Source of the DNA: Actinomyces haliotis
Lineage (GTDB): Bacteria; Actinomycetota; Actinomycetes; Actinomycetales; Actinomycetaceae
Assembly: GCF_015355765.1 (NCBI RefSeq)
Contig: NZ_JACWNA010000017.1
Span: 30,465-94,464 of the forward strand
DNA length: 64,000 nt
Direction: 5' to 3'
Position numbers and translations under genes: made by a program. A model generated the notes under the pieces. It searched no databases and was not told the origin of the DNA. It saw only the letters and a list, made by a program, of their open reading frames with translations. Shown here piece by piece: positions 18,556 through 28,068 of this stretch (the stretch's first letter is position 1; every line of letters begins with the position of its first letter).

Positions 18556-19119
18556 GTGACCCCTTACGAGTACCCCGAGGACGAGTTCGACGAGCCGGCC
18601 GACGACGGCCCGGCCCCGATCGGCGTCCACCGCGAGCCCGTCCCCGCCTGGCGGAGCTGGCTCCCGCTCCTCGCGGTCCTCATCATCGTGCCCCTGCTCG
18701 CCTGGGGCGCTGTCTCTCTCCTCGGCGCCCGCTCCGGCTCTCAGACCGAGACGGCGGCGACCGCCTCCGCCGTGTCGACCGCGTCGGCGACCCCGACGGC
18801 GACGGCGAGCGCCACTCTCGCGGGTGACGCGGACATGACAGCCGGCATCACCATCCACAACGGCACCATCACCGACGGTCTCGGCACGCGCACCGGCGAG
18901 AAGCTCACCAACGCCGGCTTCACCGCCGTCACCGTCTCGCAGGGCGTCTACTCCCTCGCCGAGCCGACCGCGTCGACTGTCTACTACGCGGCCCCCGAGA
19001 ACAAGTCCACGGCCCAGGCCGTCGCGCAGGCCCTCGGCGTCACCGAGGTCGTCGAGTCCGCCACCGAGGCCCAGTCCAACCCGATCGTGGTCGTGCTGCG
19101 GGACGACTACAAGGAGTGA
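18556..19119 (+). CDS. Membrane protein with extracytoplasmic LytR C-terminal-like domain
   Basis: A 187-residue protein with an acidic cytosolic N-terminus, one membrane helix (SWLPLLAVLIIVPLLAWGAV, about residues 36-55), a Ser/Thr/Ala linker, and a compact domain from about residue 95. That domain has the pattern ITIHNGTITDGLGTRTGEKL, typical of LytR_C domains in actinobacteria, which occur alone or fused to LCP ligases. Here it is stand-alone. A role in cell-wall polymer attachment is inference. The GTG start is supported by a leaderless -10. The stop overlaps the next gene by 4 bases. Confidence 0.8.
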   Translation: MTPYEYPEDEFDEPADDGPAPIGVHREPVPAWRSWLPLLAVLIIVPLLAWGAVSLLGARSGSQTETAATASAVSTASATPTATASATLAGDADMTAGITIHNGTITDGLGTRTGEKLTNAGFTAVTVSQGVYSLAEPTASTVYYAAPENKSTAQAVAQALGVTEVVESATEAQSNPIVVVLRDDYKE

Positions 19120-20480
19120 CCCCGGAGCCCGGATCCCCCTCCCGACGCGCCCTCCTGCGCGGCGCCGGCCTCGTCCTCGGCACCTCCGCCGTGACGCTCG
19201 CGGGTGCGCGCCTGGCCGGCCTCTGGCACCGCCTGCCGCCCTTCCTCCTCAGTGAGGGCGTCGCCGTCGGGCCCGACGGCGTCCTGCGCGCCCTGCCCGT
19301 CGGCTCACGGCTCGTGTACGAGCCGGGTACGCGCGTGCCGACCGCCGACAGCGGCCCGGTCACCATGCCGGACTCCGGGCGCCGGGCCCTCGTCGACGCC
19401 GCCCGCTCCCGGCGCTCGGGCGCGATCCTGCCCGACGGCCCCTGGCGCGACCTCGCGGACGGCGCCCTCGACGACCTTCTCGCCCTCACCTCGCCCGTCC
19501 TCGCCCAGGACGGAGCCCCCGCCGTGGAGTACCCGGCGGGCTCCGTGATCGCCGGCCCCGTCGGGATCTGGCGCTACACGTGGCCGCGCGACGCCGCCTT
19601 CACCGCGGTCGCCCTCGCCGCCGCGGGCCTGGAGGAGGAGGCTCTCACGGTCCTCGAACGCCTGGCCTCGCTCCTCGGCCAGGACGGGGCCTTCCAGGCC
19701 CGCTACACGGCCGACGGCGGCGTCCCGGACGCCCGCTCGCCCCAGACGGACGGCACGGGCTGGTTCCTCTGGGCCGCGGGACGGGTGCTTCCCGGACCGG
19801 TCGGGACGCGGCGGACCCCGCCGGCACCGAGCGCCCACCTCCGTGCCGCGCTCACGAGGGCGGCTGCCCGCCTGCTGGCCCTCACCGACGGCGACGACCG
19901 GCTCCCCGCGCCCTCGCCGGACTACTGGGAGGTCGAGGAGGACCGTCTCACGCTGGGCACGGCGGCGCCCGTCCTGCTCGGTCTCGAGGCGGCCTCCCGG
20001 CTCGCTGCCGCCGGGGTCCTCGTGGGCAGCGTCGGCCGGGAGGGCCTGTCCGGCCGGTGCCGTGAGGTCCGCACCGCCGTTGAGGACGCCTTCGAGCCCG
20101 GGTGGGGGCGCCACGCCGGTGGCGACGACGTCGACGCCGCGATCTGCTGGGTGCTGCCGCCCTTCACGGAGCCGCTCGCCGGCGCGCTCGAGGCGCGGGG
20201 GACGCTCCTCACCCGCCTGGCCCGAGGCTCCGGCGGCCTGGCTCCCGGCTCCTCGTGGCGCGACGACGGCGTGTCCTGGACGCCGGAGACCGCGCTCGTG
20301 GGCTGGTCCGCCCGGGCCCTCTCACTGGAGTCGGAGGAGGAGCAGCTCCGCGACTGGCTGGCGGCCTCGCGCACCGCCGTCGGAGCCCTGCCCGAGAAGG
20401 TCGCGGCGACCGGTGCGCCCGCGGGGCCGGCGCCCCTGGCATGGACCTGCGCCCTCGTCGTCCTCGCCGCCTGCGGGTGA
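19116..20480 (+). CDS. Exported GH15-like (glucoamylase-fold) glycoside hydrolase
   Basis: A 454-residue protein with a twin-Arg-like signal (SRRALLRGAGLVLG near the N-terminus). The body looks like an (alpha/alpha)6 toroid of family GH15: IWRYTWPRDAAFTAVAL, DGTGWFLWAAGR, PSPDYWEVEEDR, DDGVSWTPETALVGWS and ALPEKV. The two conserved Glu residues in YWEVE and LPEKV are where GH15 places its catalytic acid and base. Substrate is probably an alpha-glucan or trehalose-type sugar, but I cannot decide. It overlaps the LytR_C gene by GTGA, so the two are co-expressed, suggesting an envelope-linked role. Confidence 0.72.
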   Translation: MTPEPGSPSRRALLRGAGLVLGTSAVTLAGARLAGLWHRLPPFLLSEGVAVGPDGVLRALPVGSRLVYEPGTRVPTADSGPVTMPDSGRRALVDAARSRRSGAILPDGPWRDLADGALDDLLALTSPVLAQDGAPAVEYPAGSVIAGPVGIWRYTWPRDAAFTAVALAAAGLEEEALTVLERLASLLGQDGAFQARYTADGGVPDARSPQTDGTGWFLWAAGRVLPGPVGTRRTPPAPSAHLRAALTRAAARLLALTDGDDRLPAPSPDYWEVEEDRLTLGTAAPVLLGLEAASRLAAAGVLVGSVGREGLSGRCREVRTAVEDAFEPGWGRHAGGDDVDAAICWVLPPFTEPLAGALEARGTLLTRLARGSGGLAPGSSWRDDGVSWTPETALVGWSARALSLESEEEQLRDWLAASRTAVGALPEKVAATGAPAGPAPLAWTCALVVLAACG

Positions 20481-20614
20481 GGTCCGGGCTGCCGAGCGAT
20501 CCACCGCGCCGGGCTCCGATCCTGGGTGCGGACCCTGTCAGCCCAGTGCCCGCCCTGGCTGAGGGCCCGGGGTCTTCGCCGTCGGTGGAAGCCCCGCGGC
20601 GCAGCCTTGAGCGT

Positions 20615-20641
20615 CTTGCACTCAAGGGGTGAGAGTGCCAG
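20615..20641 (+). promoter_or_regulatory. CIRCE operator 1 (HrcA site)
   Basis: CTTGCACTC-N9-GAGTGCCAG matches the CIRCE consensus TTAGCACTC-N9-GAGTGCTAA closely. It predicts repression of groEL by HrcA. Confidence 0.75.
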
Positions 20642-20649
20642 CATTGCGG

Positions 20650-22417
<1,768 letters not shown>

Positions 22418-22506
22418 TCCCACCGGTCGCCGGTCACTGAGCCGGCCCCGAACCGTCGCGCTGACAGGCGCGGCGTCCGGTGACCGGCTCAGCACCCCGA
22501 TCGCAC

Positions 22507-22546
22507 GACGGCGGGCCGTCCTCCACTCGGAGGGCGGCCCGCCGTC
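22507..22546. terminator. groEL terminator hairpin
   Basis: An 18-base stem (22507-22524 with 22529-22546) with one G-T pair and a 4-base loop. An almost identical hairpin recurs at 24312-24345. Confidence 0.8.
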
Positions 22547-22596
22547 GTCGTGTCTGGGCGGGGTGGGCGGGGCTGCGACGGTTGACGCGAGCGGCG
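22512..22596. repeat. Left direct repeat of the accessory cassette
   Basis: About 85 bases that include most of the groEL terminator and the phrase CTGCGACGGTTGACGC. They recur with few changes at 24313-24399. A more divergent third copy lies at about 22703-22775. Confidence 0.75.
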
Positions 22597-22775
22597 CACG
22601 CCGAGCTCTGAGGTCTCTCACCGAGATCGACCCCCAGAGGTGCTGACTCAGTGAGAAAGGTCAGAACTGGGCGTCTCGTGGGCCGGTGCGTCGGCTGAAC
22701 GACCGGCCCGCCGCCGTCGTGTCCCGGGTGGGATAGCTGGAGCGGCGGCCGTTGACGCAAGTGGCGCGCGGTGCC

Positions 22776-22853
22776 TCAGCGGACCCCGAAGCGGCCCGCG
22801 TTGGCGGACTCGGCGTCGTCGTAGGAGACAGCGGCCTGGTCGAGGGCCTGGCT
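22776..22853 (-). pseudogene. Duplicated 3' end of the WXG100 gene
   Basis: Reading the minus strand gives SQALDQAAVSYDDAESANAG and the rest of the same C-terminal end as the intact WXG100 gene at 24425-24718, about 25 residues, with one base difference over roughly 88 bases. Identity stops abruptly at about 22854, inside the coding frame. It has no start or WxG motif and is a non-functional fragment left by duplication. Confidence 0.85.
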
Positions 22854-22924
22854 GGGTGTGCAATGCAGAAGAGATTCATCGCGAACATGAGACGGACATC
22901 TAGCCAATGTGACGTGACGCACAC

Positions 22925-22930
22925 TATCCT
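22925..22930 (+). promoter_or_regulatory. Possible -10 of the accessory cassette
   Basis: TATCCT, 48 bases upstream of the ATG at 22978. The surrounding sequence is more AT-rich than the rest of the chromosome. Confidence 0.45.
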
Positions 22931-22980
22931 TCCGATAGGGAGGCTGTCCGGCCGACCAATCTTGAAGGGGCGAGATCATG

Positions 22981-23004
22981 TCTCACAGTCTCACAGTCTC
23001 ACAC
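22981..23004 (+). repeat. Octamer tandem repeat in the start region of the secreted-protein gene
   Basis: TCTCACAG, TCTCACAG, TCTCACAC in tandem immediately after an ATG (22978-22980) that has GAAGGGG about 8 bases upstream. Eight bases is not a multiple of three, so gain or loss of units shifts the frame of everything downstream. Confidence 0.85.
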
Positions 23005-23020
23005 GTCCCGTCGCCTGACC

Positions 23021-23965
23021 GTGGCGCTTGCGCTCGGTTGCCTCGTGATGGCAGGTTCTGCGCCAGGTGCCGCCGCAGATGAAATTCCTGGCAGCGACGA
23101 CCTCGTTCAGGTGGTGACGGCCGACAACGTTGACCCTGTAATCGATGGAAATGGTGATGTGAGCGTTCAGTCCAGCGTGGTTACACAGACGGTCGATCTT
23201 GAATCAGGAACGTTGCAGATCGAGCCGGATGGAGCCCTGGAGGGCGTTTCGATTCACCTACCTGTGGTCGCCGATGGTGATCCTGTGAAGTTGCCCGATG
23301 GAACTCTAAGGCTTGATTCTACGGTCGACGACGGCGGGGTCTACGTGCAGGCGCTACACGGCGGAGGAATCCGAACTCTGACGACGATCGAGAATGAATC
23401 CGCGCCCACGGTGTTCCGATATGACATCTCGCTCGGAGAACGTCAGTCACTCGTTAAGGCAAGCGACGGAAGTATTATCCTCGCCGAGGAGGGGACTGAC
23501 GGAGTGGTTTCGGAGGTATTCACTGCACAGCGGCCGTGGGCGCGCGATGCGAACGGTGCTAGTGTTCCGACTCGGTACGAGATTGAGGGAACTTCGATCG
23601 TTCAGCACGTCGACGTGTCTGGTGCGGCACTTCCAGTAGACGCAGACCCGACCTGGACTCGAAGGGGTGTAACCGTCGCAGTTCCTGGCGGTTTAGGTGC
23701 TGCGGCAACGGCATACCTCAACAAATCGTGGACGGCTGACTATGTGACCGGCAGCAACACGGTCTGTGCGATTGTTACCGCCCTTCTCGCTCTTGGGACC
23801 GGAATTGGTGGTGCTGTCATGGGGGTTGCGTGCGCACTTCATGCCGGAGTGTATTCTGTGACCACAAACCATGGTGCCTGTGCGGCTCTCGACTATCGTC
23901 CTGCTAATGCGACAATTAGTACGAAGATCGTAGCCCGGCCGTATAGGAACGGGTATTGCCGTTGA
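23021..23965 (+). CDS. Secreted protein of unknown function, start region out of frame
   Basis: The open frame gives about 315 residues. Its N-terminus is a signal peptide core (VALALGCLVMAG, cleavage near GAAA/DE) but the annotated GTG at 23021 has no ribosome site and leaves out the basic TSRR residues just upstream. The well-placed ATG at 22978 is in another frame and stops at 23082. One more, or two fewer, octamer units would join ATG and signal peptide. The body has an ARPWARDANGASVPTRYEIEG-like stretch, shortened here as RPWARDANGASVPTRYEI, then VDADPTW, a pattern I associate with uncharacterised exported actinobacterial proteins. A Gly/Ala-rich hydrophobic segment with Cys residues and a NGYCR end follow. 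Base composition is clearly lower in GC than neighbouring genes. Downstream lies a coupled small membrane protein gene. Confidence 0.7.
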   Translation: MALALGCLVMAGSAPGAAADEIPGSDDLVQVVTADNVDPVIDGNGDVSVQSSVVTQTVDLESGTLQIEPDGALEGVSIHLPVVADGDPVKLPDGTLRLDSTVDDGGVYVQALHGGGIRTLTTIENESAPTVFRYDISLGERQSLVKASDGSIILAEEGTDGVVSEVFTAQRPWARDANGASVPTRYEIEGTSIVQHVDVSGAALPVDADPTWTRRGVTVAVPGGLGAAATAYLNKSWTADYVTGSNTVCAIVTALLALGTGIGGAVMGVACALHAGVYSVTTNHGACAALDYRPANATISTKIVARPYRNGYCR

Positions 23966-23974
23966 GGTGATTCG

Positions 23975-24247
23975 ATGTATGACTGCATTCTGGTTGTTGC
24001 GCTGTCAGTTCTCGCCTGCATCGCTGGCTGGCGTTCCGGGATGGCCCGATGGGACGGGTTTGCCCTTTTTCTGGCTCTCGGCATATTAAGCATCGTCATT
24101 CGGCAGCGAGCGGGCTTCTCAGTGAGCGTGTTGGGTTTAGCTTGCGCCTACCTCGGCTTCGCCGGATGGAGTCGTGAGCGTGTGCGCCGGAGCCGGAAAT
24201 CGGAGTCGTCCCAATATCAGCACCCGTTGAAGAGGGTGGGAGGCTGA
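23975..24247 (+). CDS. Small three-helix membrane protein
   Basis: A 90-residue protein with hydrophobic segments at about 4-19, 28-44 and 47-66, then a basic, Ser-rich cytosolic tail (RRSRKSESS). The ATG is 9 bases after the stop of the secreted-protein gene, and its ribosome site GAGGTGA overlaps that stop, so the two form an operon. It shares the lower GC content of its partner. Pairing of an exported protein with a small membrane protein resembles bacteriocin or toxin immunity pairs, but nothing in the sequence proves this; it could also be an accessory export or anchoring protein. Confidence 0.72.
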   Translation: MYDCILVVALSVLACIAGWRSGMARWDGFALFLALGILSIVIRQRAGFSVSVLGLACAYLGFAGWSRERVRRSRKSESSQYQHPLKRVGG

Positions 24248-24311
24248 TCAGAGACTCGTTCGGGGGAGAACCTCTACGGACGAACGGTGATCTGTTCGGA
24301 GCACGCGCCTG

Positions 24312-24345
24312 GGCGGGCCGTCCTCCACGCGGAGGGCGGCCCGCC
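24312..24345. terminator. Terminator of the accessory cassette (copy of groEL terminator)
   Basis: GGCGGGCCGTCCTCC pairs with GGAGGGCGGCCCGCC around ACGC. It is part of the right direct repeat and can serve both the cassette and the minus-strand WXG100 gene. Confidence 0.75.
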
Positions 24346-24399
24346 GTCGTCGTGTCTGGGCGGGGGGGGGCGGGTCTGCGACGGTTGACGCCAGCGGCG
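24313..24399. repeat. Right direct repeat of the accessory cassette
   Basis: Near-copy of 22512-22596. It includes a run of nine G at 24362-24370 where the left copy reads GGGTGGG. Confidence 0.75.
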
Positions 24400-24424
24400 T
24401 CTCGTGGGTGAGTGGCGCGGTGCC

Positions 24425-24718
24425 TCAGCGGACCCCGAAGCGGCCCGCGTTGGCGGACTCGGCGTCGTCGTAGGAGACGGCGGCCTGGTCGAGGGCCTGG
24501 CTGAGCAGGTCGAGGCTCGACTGGACCTGCGCCTGGGTGAGGTGCCAGTCGGCCGCGGCGGTGCTCATGGAGTCCGAGGCGCCACCGCTCCAGGAGGACT
24601 GGAGGAGGGCGACGTCGCCGTTCATGGCGTCGACCTCGGTCTGGATGGTCGTAATACGGGTGCGGGTCCGGGCGGCGGTGTCGGCGACGGCCTGGGTGTC
24701 GACGGCGAAGACGGGCAT
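24425..24718 (-). CDS. WXG100 family protein (EsxA/ESAT-6-like)
   Basis: A 97-residue protein of the size and helical-hairpin pattern of type VII secretion substrates, with the turn motif SWSGGAS at about residues 42-48. The C-terminus has a YDDAESANAG segment that resembles the YxxxD/E export signal. The ATG at 24718 has GAAAGG upstream. No EccC/EssC ATPase or partner gene is in the window, so it is an orphan here. Its 3' end is duplicated at 22776-22853 on the far side of the accessory cassette. Confidence 0.9.
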   Translation of the reverse strand: MPVFAVDTQAVADTAARTRTRITTIQTEVDAMNGDVALLQSSWSGGASDSMSTAAADWHLTQAQVQSSLDLLSQALDQAAVSYDDAESANAGRFGVR

Positions 24719-24908
24719 GGTGGGCCTTTCAGTGAGAGGGGCGGCAGGCCCCTGCTGCGTGCGGCGCGAGCGGGCGCCCGCGGCACGCACCACGTTAGGG
24801 GCGGGCCGCTCGCGGCCTCCGGCGAGCCTCGTCGCCCTGGGGGGAAGGGGTGTGCGGCCGCCGTCTGTGGAGCCGCGGCGTCCTCGGTACGACCCCGCCG
24901 GAACGCGA

Positions 24909-24940
24909 CGGAGCCGCCCCCCAGACCGGGAGCGGCTCCG
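24909..24940. terminator. Terminator hairpin
   Basis: CGGAGCCGC (24909-24917) and GCGGCTCCG (24932-24940) pair; it lies just downstream of the HD-type gene on the minus strand. Confidence 0.55.
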
Positions 24941-24962
24941 TGGGTGCTGTGAGACCGCGGGA

Positions 24963-26213
24963 TCAGCCCTCGTGCTGGCCGTCGTCGATGACCTCCGCGG
25001 AGATCGGTGCGAACTCGCCGGTGCGGGCCTCGCGGAGCACCTTGGCCTCCTCGGCCTTGGCCCGCAGACGCGCGCACATCCTGTCCCGCTCCGCCTGAGC
25101 GAGCGCCGCGCGGTCCAAGCCGCCCTCGGTCGCGGCGACGGCGTCGACGGCGCGCGGGGAGGACAGGAGCCGGTCCAGGTCCTCGATGCAGGACTCCATG
25201 GTCGTCGTGTGGCCGACGGTCTCGTCCTTCGGCTCGGGGCGCGTCTGCGGCCCGACGGCGGAGACGCCGGTGGCCGGGGTGGCTGCCGAGGCGGCCGTCG
25301 TCGTCCGACCGGGCGTCGGCGGGACGACGGGCGTCGGGCGCGTCGTCGCGCGGGACTCGGCGAGCTCGGGGTCGTCGGCGGACTCGAGCCCGCCCAGGGT
25401 GGCCGAGGCGGCCTGGGCGCGGCGCGCGGCCTGCTCCTCGCCCTGCGAGGCGGCCTCCGCGATGCGGGCGTCCAGGTGCTTGGCGACGACGTCGGCGGCC
25501 GTCACCGGCTCGGCGGGGTCCGTGGGCAGCTTGGCGAGCTCGGCCTCGATGCGGCGCTGCTCCGCCTCCAGGTTCTCCCGCGCCGGGAGCTCCCAGCGGG
25601 CGCCGAGCGGCGAGGAGAAGAGCGCGTCCCGGGCGAGGAGCTTGCCGATGATGGTAAGGCGCGCCCGCAGGTAGTCCGCGGCCGGGATGTGCGCGTACTC
25701 GGCGCGGACCTGCTCCCGGTACTTCTTGTACTGCTGCGGCTCAACGGCCAGGGCGCCGAGGTCGGCGTCGTTGAGGGCGAGGGCGTCGATGTCGTTGGGC
25801 GCCAGGTTGTGATGCTTGAGGTTGAGGATGAGGGCGCAGACCCTGTCCACGACCTTGTCCGGCACCCCGAGGCCGTGGAGGTCCTGCGCGGCGTAGGCGG
25901 CGGAGGCCACCTCGTCCTCACCGCCGTTGCGGCGATAGGTCTCCTCCGAGGACGAGGAGAAGATGCAGCCGTGGTACCAGGCGGCGAGCCGCATGATGTC
26001 GGGGTTGTGGGACTCGTCGGCGAGCTCGTCCACGCGGGCGAGCATGTCGATGGCGTGGCGCAGGTTGTGGAAGCGGCGGTCCGGGCTCCCCCACATCTCG
26101 ATGAGCCGCTCGCCGGCGGCGCGGATCTCGTCCGCTGACGCGGAGGCGCCGAGGGACTTGACGGAGCGGACGTAGGCGGGGAGCAGCCACTGCGGTGCGT
26201 CGATGACGCCCAT
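24963..26213 (-). CDS. Predicted HD-superfamily metal-dependent hydrolase
   Basis: A 416-residue protein. Residues about 30-190 look like the predicted metal-dependent HD-superfamily group: RRFHNLRHAIDMLARVDEL, then AAWYHGCIFSSSS, then LKHHNLAPND, with His and Asp residues placed as metal ligands. The typical HD doublet is replaced by a WYHG motif, as in that family. The second half is a long Ala/Pro/Thr-rich and charged region of low complexity. Substrate unknown. The ATG at 26213 has GGAGG 7-8 bases upstream. Confidence 0.75.
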   Translation of the reverse strand: MGVIDAPQWLLPAYVRSVKSLGASASADEIRAAGERLIEMWGSPDRRFHNLRHAIDMLARVDELADESHNPDIMRLAAWYHGCIFSSSSEETYRRNGGEDEVASAAYAAQDLHGLGVPDKVVDRVCALILNLKHHNLAPNDIDALALNDADLGALAVEPQQYKKYREQVRAEYAHIPAADYLRARLTIIGKLLARDALFSSPLGARWELPARENLEAEQRRIEAELAKLPTDPAEPVTAADVVAKHLDARIAEAASQGEEQAARRAQAASATLGGLESADDPELAESRATTRPTPVVPPTPGRTTTAASAATPATGVSAVGPQTRPEPKDETVGHTTTMESCIEDLDRLLSSPRAVDAVAATEGGLDRAALAQAERDRMCARLRAKAEEAKVLREARTGEFAPISAEVIDDGQHEG

Positions 26214-26373
26214 GCAAAGCCTCCGGGATCGGGTGCGGGACGCCCGCAATCGTAGGGCCGTCCGGGCGGCGAAGTCGAAGGGCTGAGATGTCGGAACCGC
26301 CACGAAACGCTGACAATACGGTCGCGTGGCGGGCCGGTCGGCGGCCCTGTCCTCCGCACGCGTCAGAGGGGCC

Positions 26374-28068
26374 TCAGGACGCCTGCGGAGCCTCCTGCGC
26401 GGGGGCCAGCGGGAGCTCGATGCGGACGGTCGCGCCGCCGCCGGGCGTCGGCAGCATCCGCACCGTCCCGCCGTGCCGCTCGATGATCTGGGCGACGATC
26501 GCGAGACCGAGGCCTGATCCGCCCGTCTCTCTGTTGCGGGAGGAGTCCGAGCGGTAGAAGCGCTGGAAGACCTTCTGAGCGTCCTCCGCGGGGACGCCCG
26601 GCCCGTGGTCGCGCACCTCGACGACGGCGGTCCCAGCCGGCGCCCTCCCCGTCGCGGTGAGCGTCGTGGCCGCCTCCGGTCCGAGCGCACCGACGGCGAT
26701 CTCCACGGGCGAGCCCTCCGGCGTGTGCCGCGTGACATTGCCCAGCAGGTTGGTGAGGACCTGCGAGAGGCGGTCCCGGTCACCGATGACGATGAGCGGT
26801 CCCGGCTCGGCGTCATCCGGTATCGGCGCGTAGCCCGTCTGCAGCGGGACGAGGGCGCAGTCGCGCTCGGGTGCGAGCACGGCCATGTCCGCCAGGGCGC
26901 CCGAGGCCGCCTTCGTGAGGTCGACCGGTGCGGAGGCCATCTGGCGCCCCTCGTCCATGCGAGCGAGCTGGAGCAGGTCCTCCACGAGCCGCCCCATGCG
27001 GGAGGCCTCGTCCTCGATGCGGCCCATGACCTCGCTCTGACGCTCGGGCGGAACCCCGCCCATGCGGTAGAGCTCGCCGTAGCCGCGGATCGCCGCCAGC
27101 GGCGTCCGCAGCTCGTGGGAGGCGTCGGAGACGAACCGGGTCATCCGCTCCTGGGAGACGACCTGCACGGAGAAGGCGCGCTCGTTCTGGGTGAGCATCG
27201 TGTTGAGCGCCCTCTGGAGCGAGCCGACCTCCGTCGTCGGCGGCTCCGAGACGGGGACGCGGGCCGAGAGGTCGCCCGAGGCGATCTGGCCGGCCACGCC
27301 CTCGATCTGCCGCAGCGGTCGGAAGGAGCGGCGGACGAGGTAGGTGGCGGCCGCCGCGCCGAGGAGGATGACGACGACGTCGGACAGGGCGACGACGAGG
27401 CGCGTGCGCTTGACCGTCTCCTGCATGTCGGTCAGCGGCAGGGCGACGGCGACGACGCCGCCCCAGGTCTTCGTCGAGCCGGTGGTGGAGGTCGTCGTGT
27501 AGGGCAGCACCGTCACGCGCCACTCGTGCCCGAGCTGGTCGGAGGCGACGGTGAAGAGCGTCTGGTCGTCACGGTCGGCGATCGCCTCCTTGAGGGAGAG
27601 TGTGCCGACCTCCGGCGTGCCGTAGTCGGCGGCGGTGCCGTCGGAGATCATCTGCTGGACGTCGCCGTCGACGGTCTGGACCTCGACGAAGTAGGTCGAG
27701 GGCATGCCGGAGGTGCGGCCCGTCTGGAGCTGGGCGAGGCCCTGGTTCGCGATCGTCGCGGAGGTGGTGCGCAGCTGGTCGTCGATCTGCCCGCGCAGGT
27801 GCGAGGATAGCAGCGAGGTGACGGCGAGGGAGCAGACGAGCAGACCCAGGGTGAGCAGCGCCGTCGTGATGAGGGCCAGGCGGCTGCGCAGAGGCAGGGA
27901 GTGCCAGGAGCGGCGGGCGTCGGTGACGGGGTGGAAGCGCCCCTTCTTCACGGGGCGCAGCTGCTTGGGGCGCGGGCTCCAGGGGTGGGGGCGGCCGTCC
28001 GCGTGCGCGGGGGCCGTGCGTCCGGACGCCGGCCGGGTGGGGGACCCGGGGCCCTGCCTCACGGTCAC
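26374..28068 (-). CDS. Sensor histidine kinase (TrcS/PrrB-like)
   Basis: A 564-residue two-component sensor. After a basic 55-residue N-terminus come a first membrane helix (LALITTALLTLGLLVCSLAV), an extracytoplasmic domain of about 150 residues, a second helix (VVALSDVVVILLGAAAATYL), a HAMP domain, and the phosphoacceptor box VSDASHELRTPLAAIRGYGE. The ATPase domain shows the N box LLGNVTRHTPEG, G1 RDHGPGVP, F box FQRFYRSDSS and G2 GGSGLGLAI. The GTG start overlaps the response-regulator stop by 4 bases, so the two proteins are co-translated partners. The stimulus is unknown. Confidence 0.94.
   Translation of the reverse strand: MTVRQGPGSPTRPASGRTAPAHADGRPHPWSPRPKQLRPVKKGRFHPVTDARRSWHSLPLRSRLALITTALLTLGLLVCSLAVTSLLSSHLRGQIDDQLRTTSATIANQGLAQLQTGRTSGMPSTYFVEVQTVDGDVQQMISDGTAADYGTPEVGTLSLKEAIADRDDQTLFTVASDQLGHEWRVTVLPYTTTSTTGSTKTWGGVVAVALPLTDMQETVKRTRLVVALSDVVVILLGAAAATYLVRRSFRPLRQIEGVAGQIASGDLSARVPVSEPPTTEVGSLQRALNTMLTQNERAFSVQVVSQERMTRFVSDASHELRTPLAAIRGYGELYRMGGVPPERQSEVMGRIEDEASRMGRLVEDLLQLARMDEGRQMASAPVDLTKAASGALADMAVLAPERDCALVPLQTGYAPIPDDAEPGPLIVIGDRDRLSQVLTNLLGNVTRHTPEGSPVEIAVGALGPEAATTLTATGRAPAGTAVVEVRDHGPGVPAEDAQKVFQRFYRSDSSRNRETGGSGLGLAIVAQIIERHGGTVRMLPTPGGGATVRIELPLAPAQEAPQAS

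Noticed and set aside
22598..22750. Small frames between groEL and the cassette
   Set aside because: No start signals, composition or similarity; the stretch is repeat debris.
22512..24399. Insertion sequence or prophage remnant
   Set aside because: No transposase, integrase, terminal inverted repeats or phage gene is present; only direct repeats and cargo.
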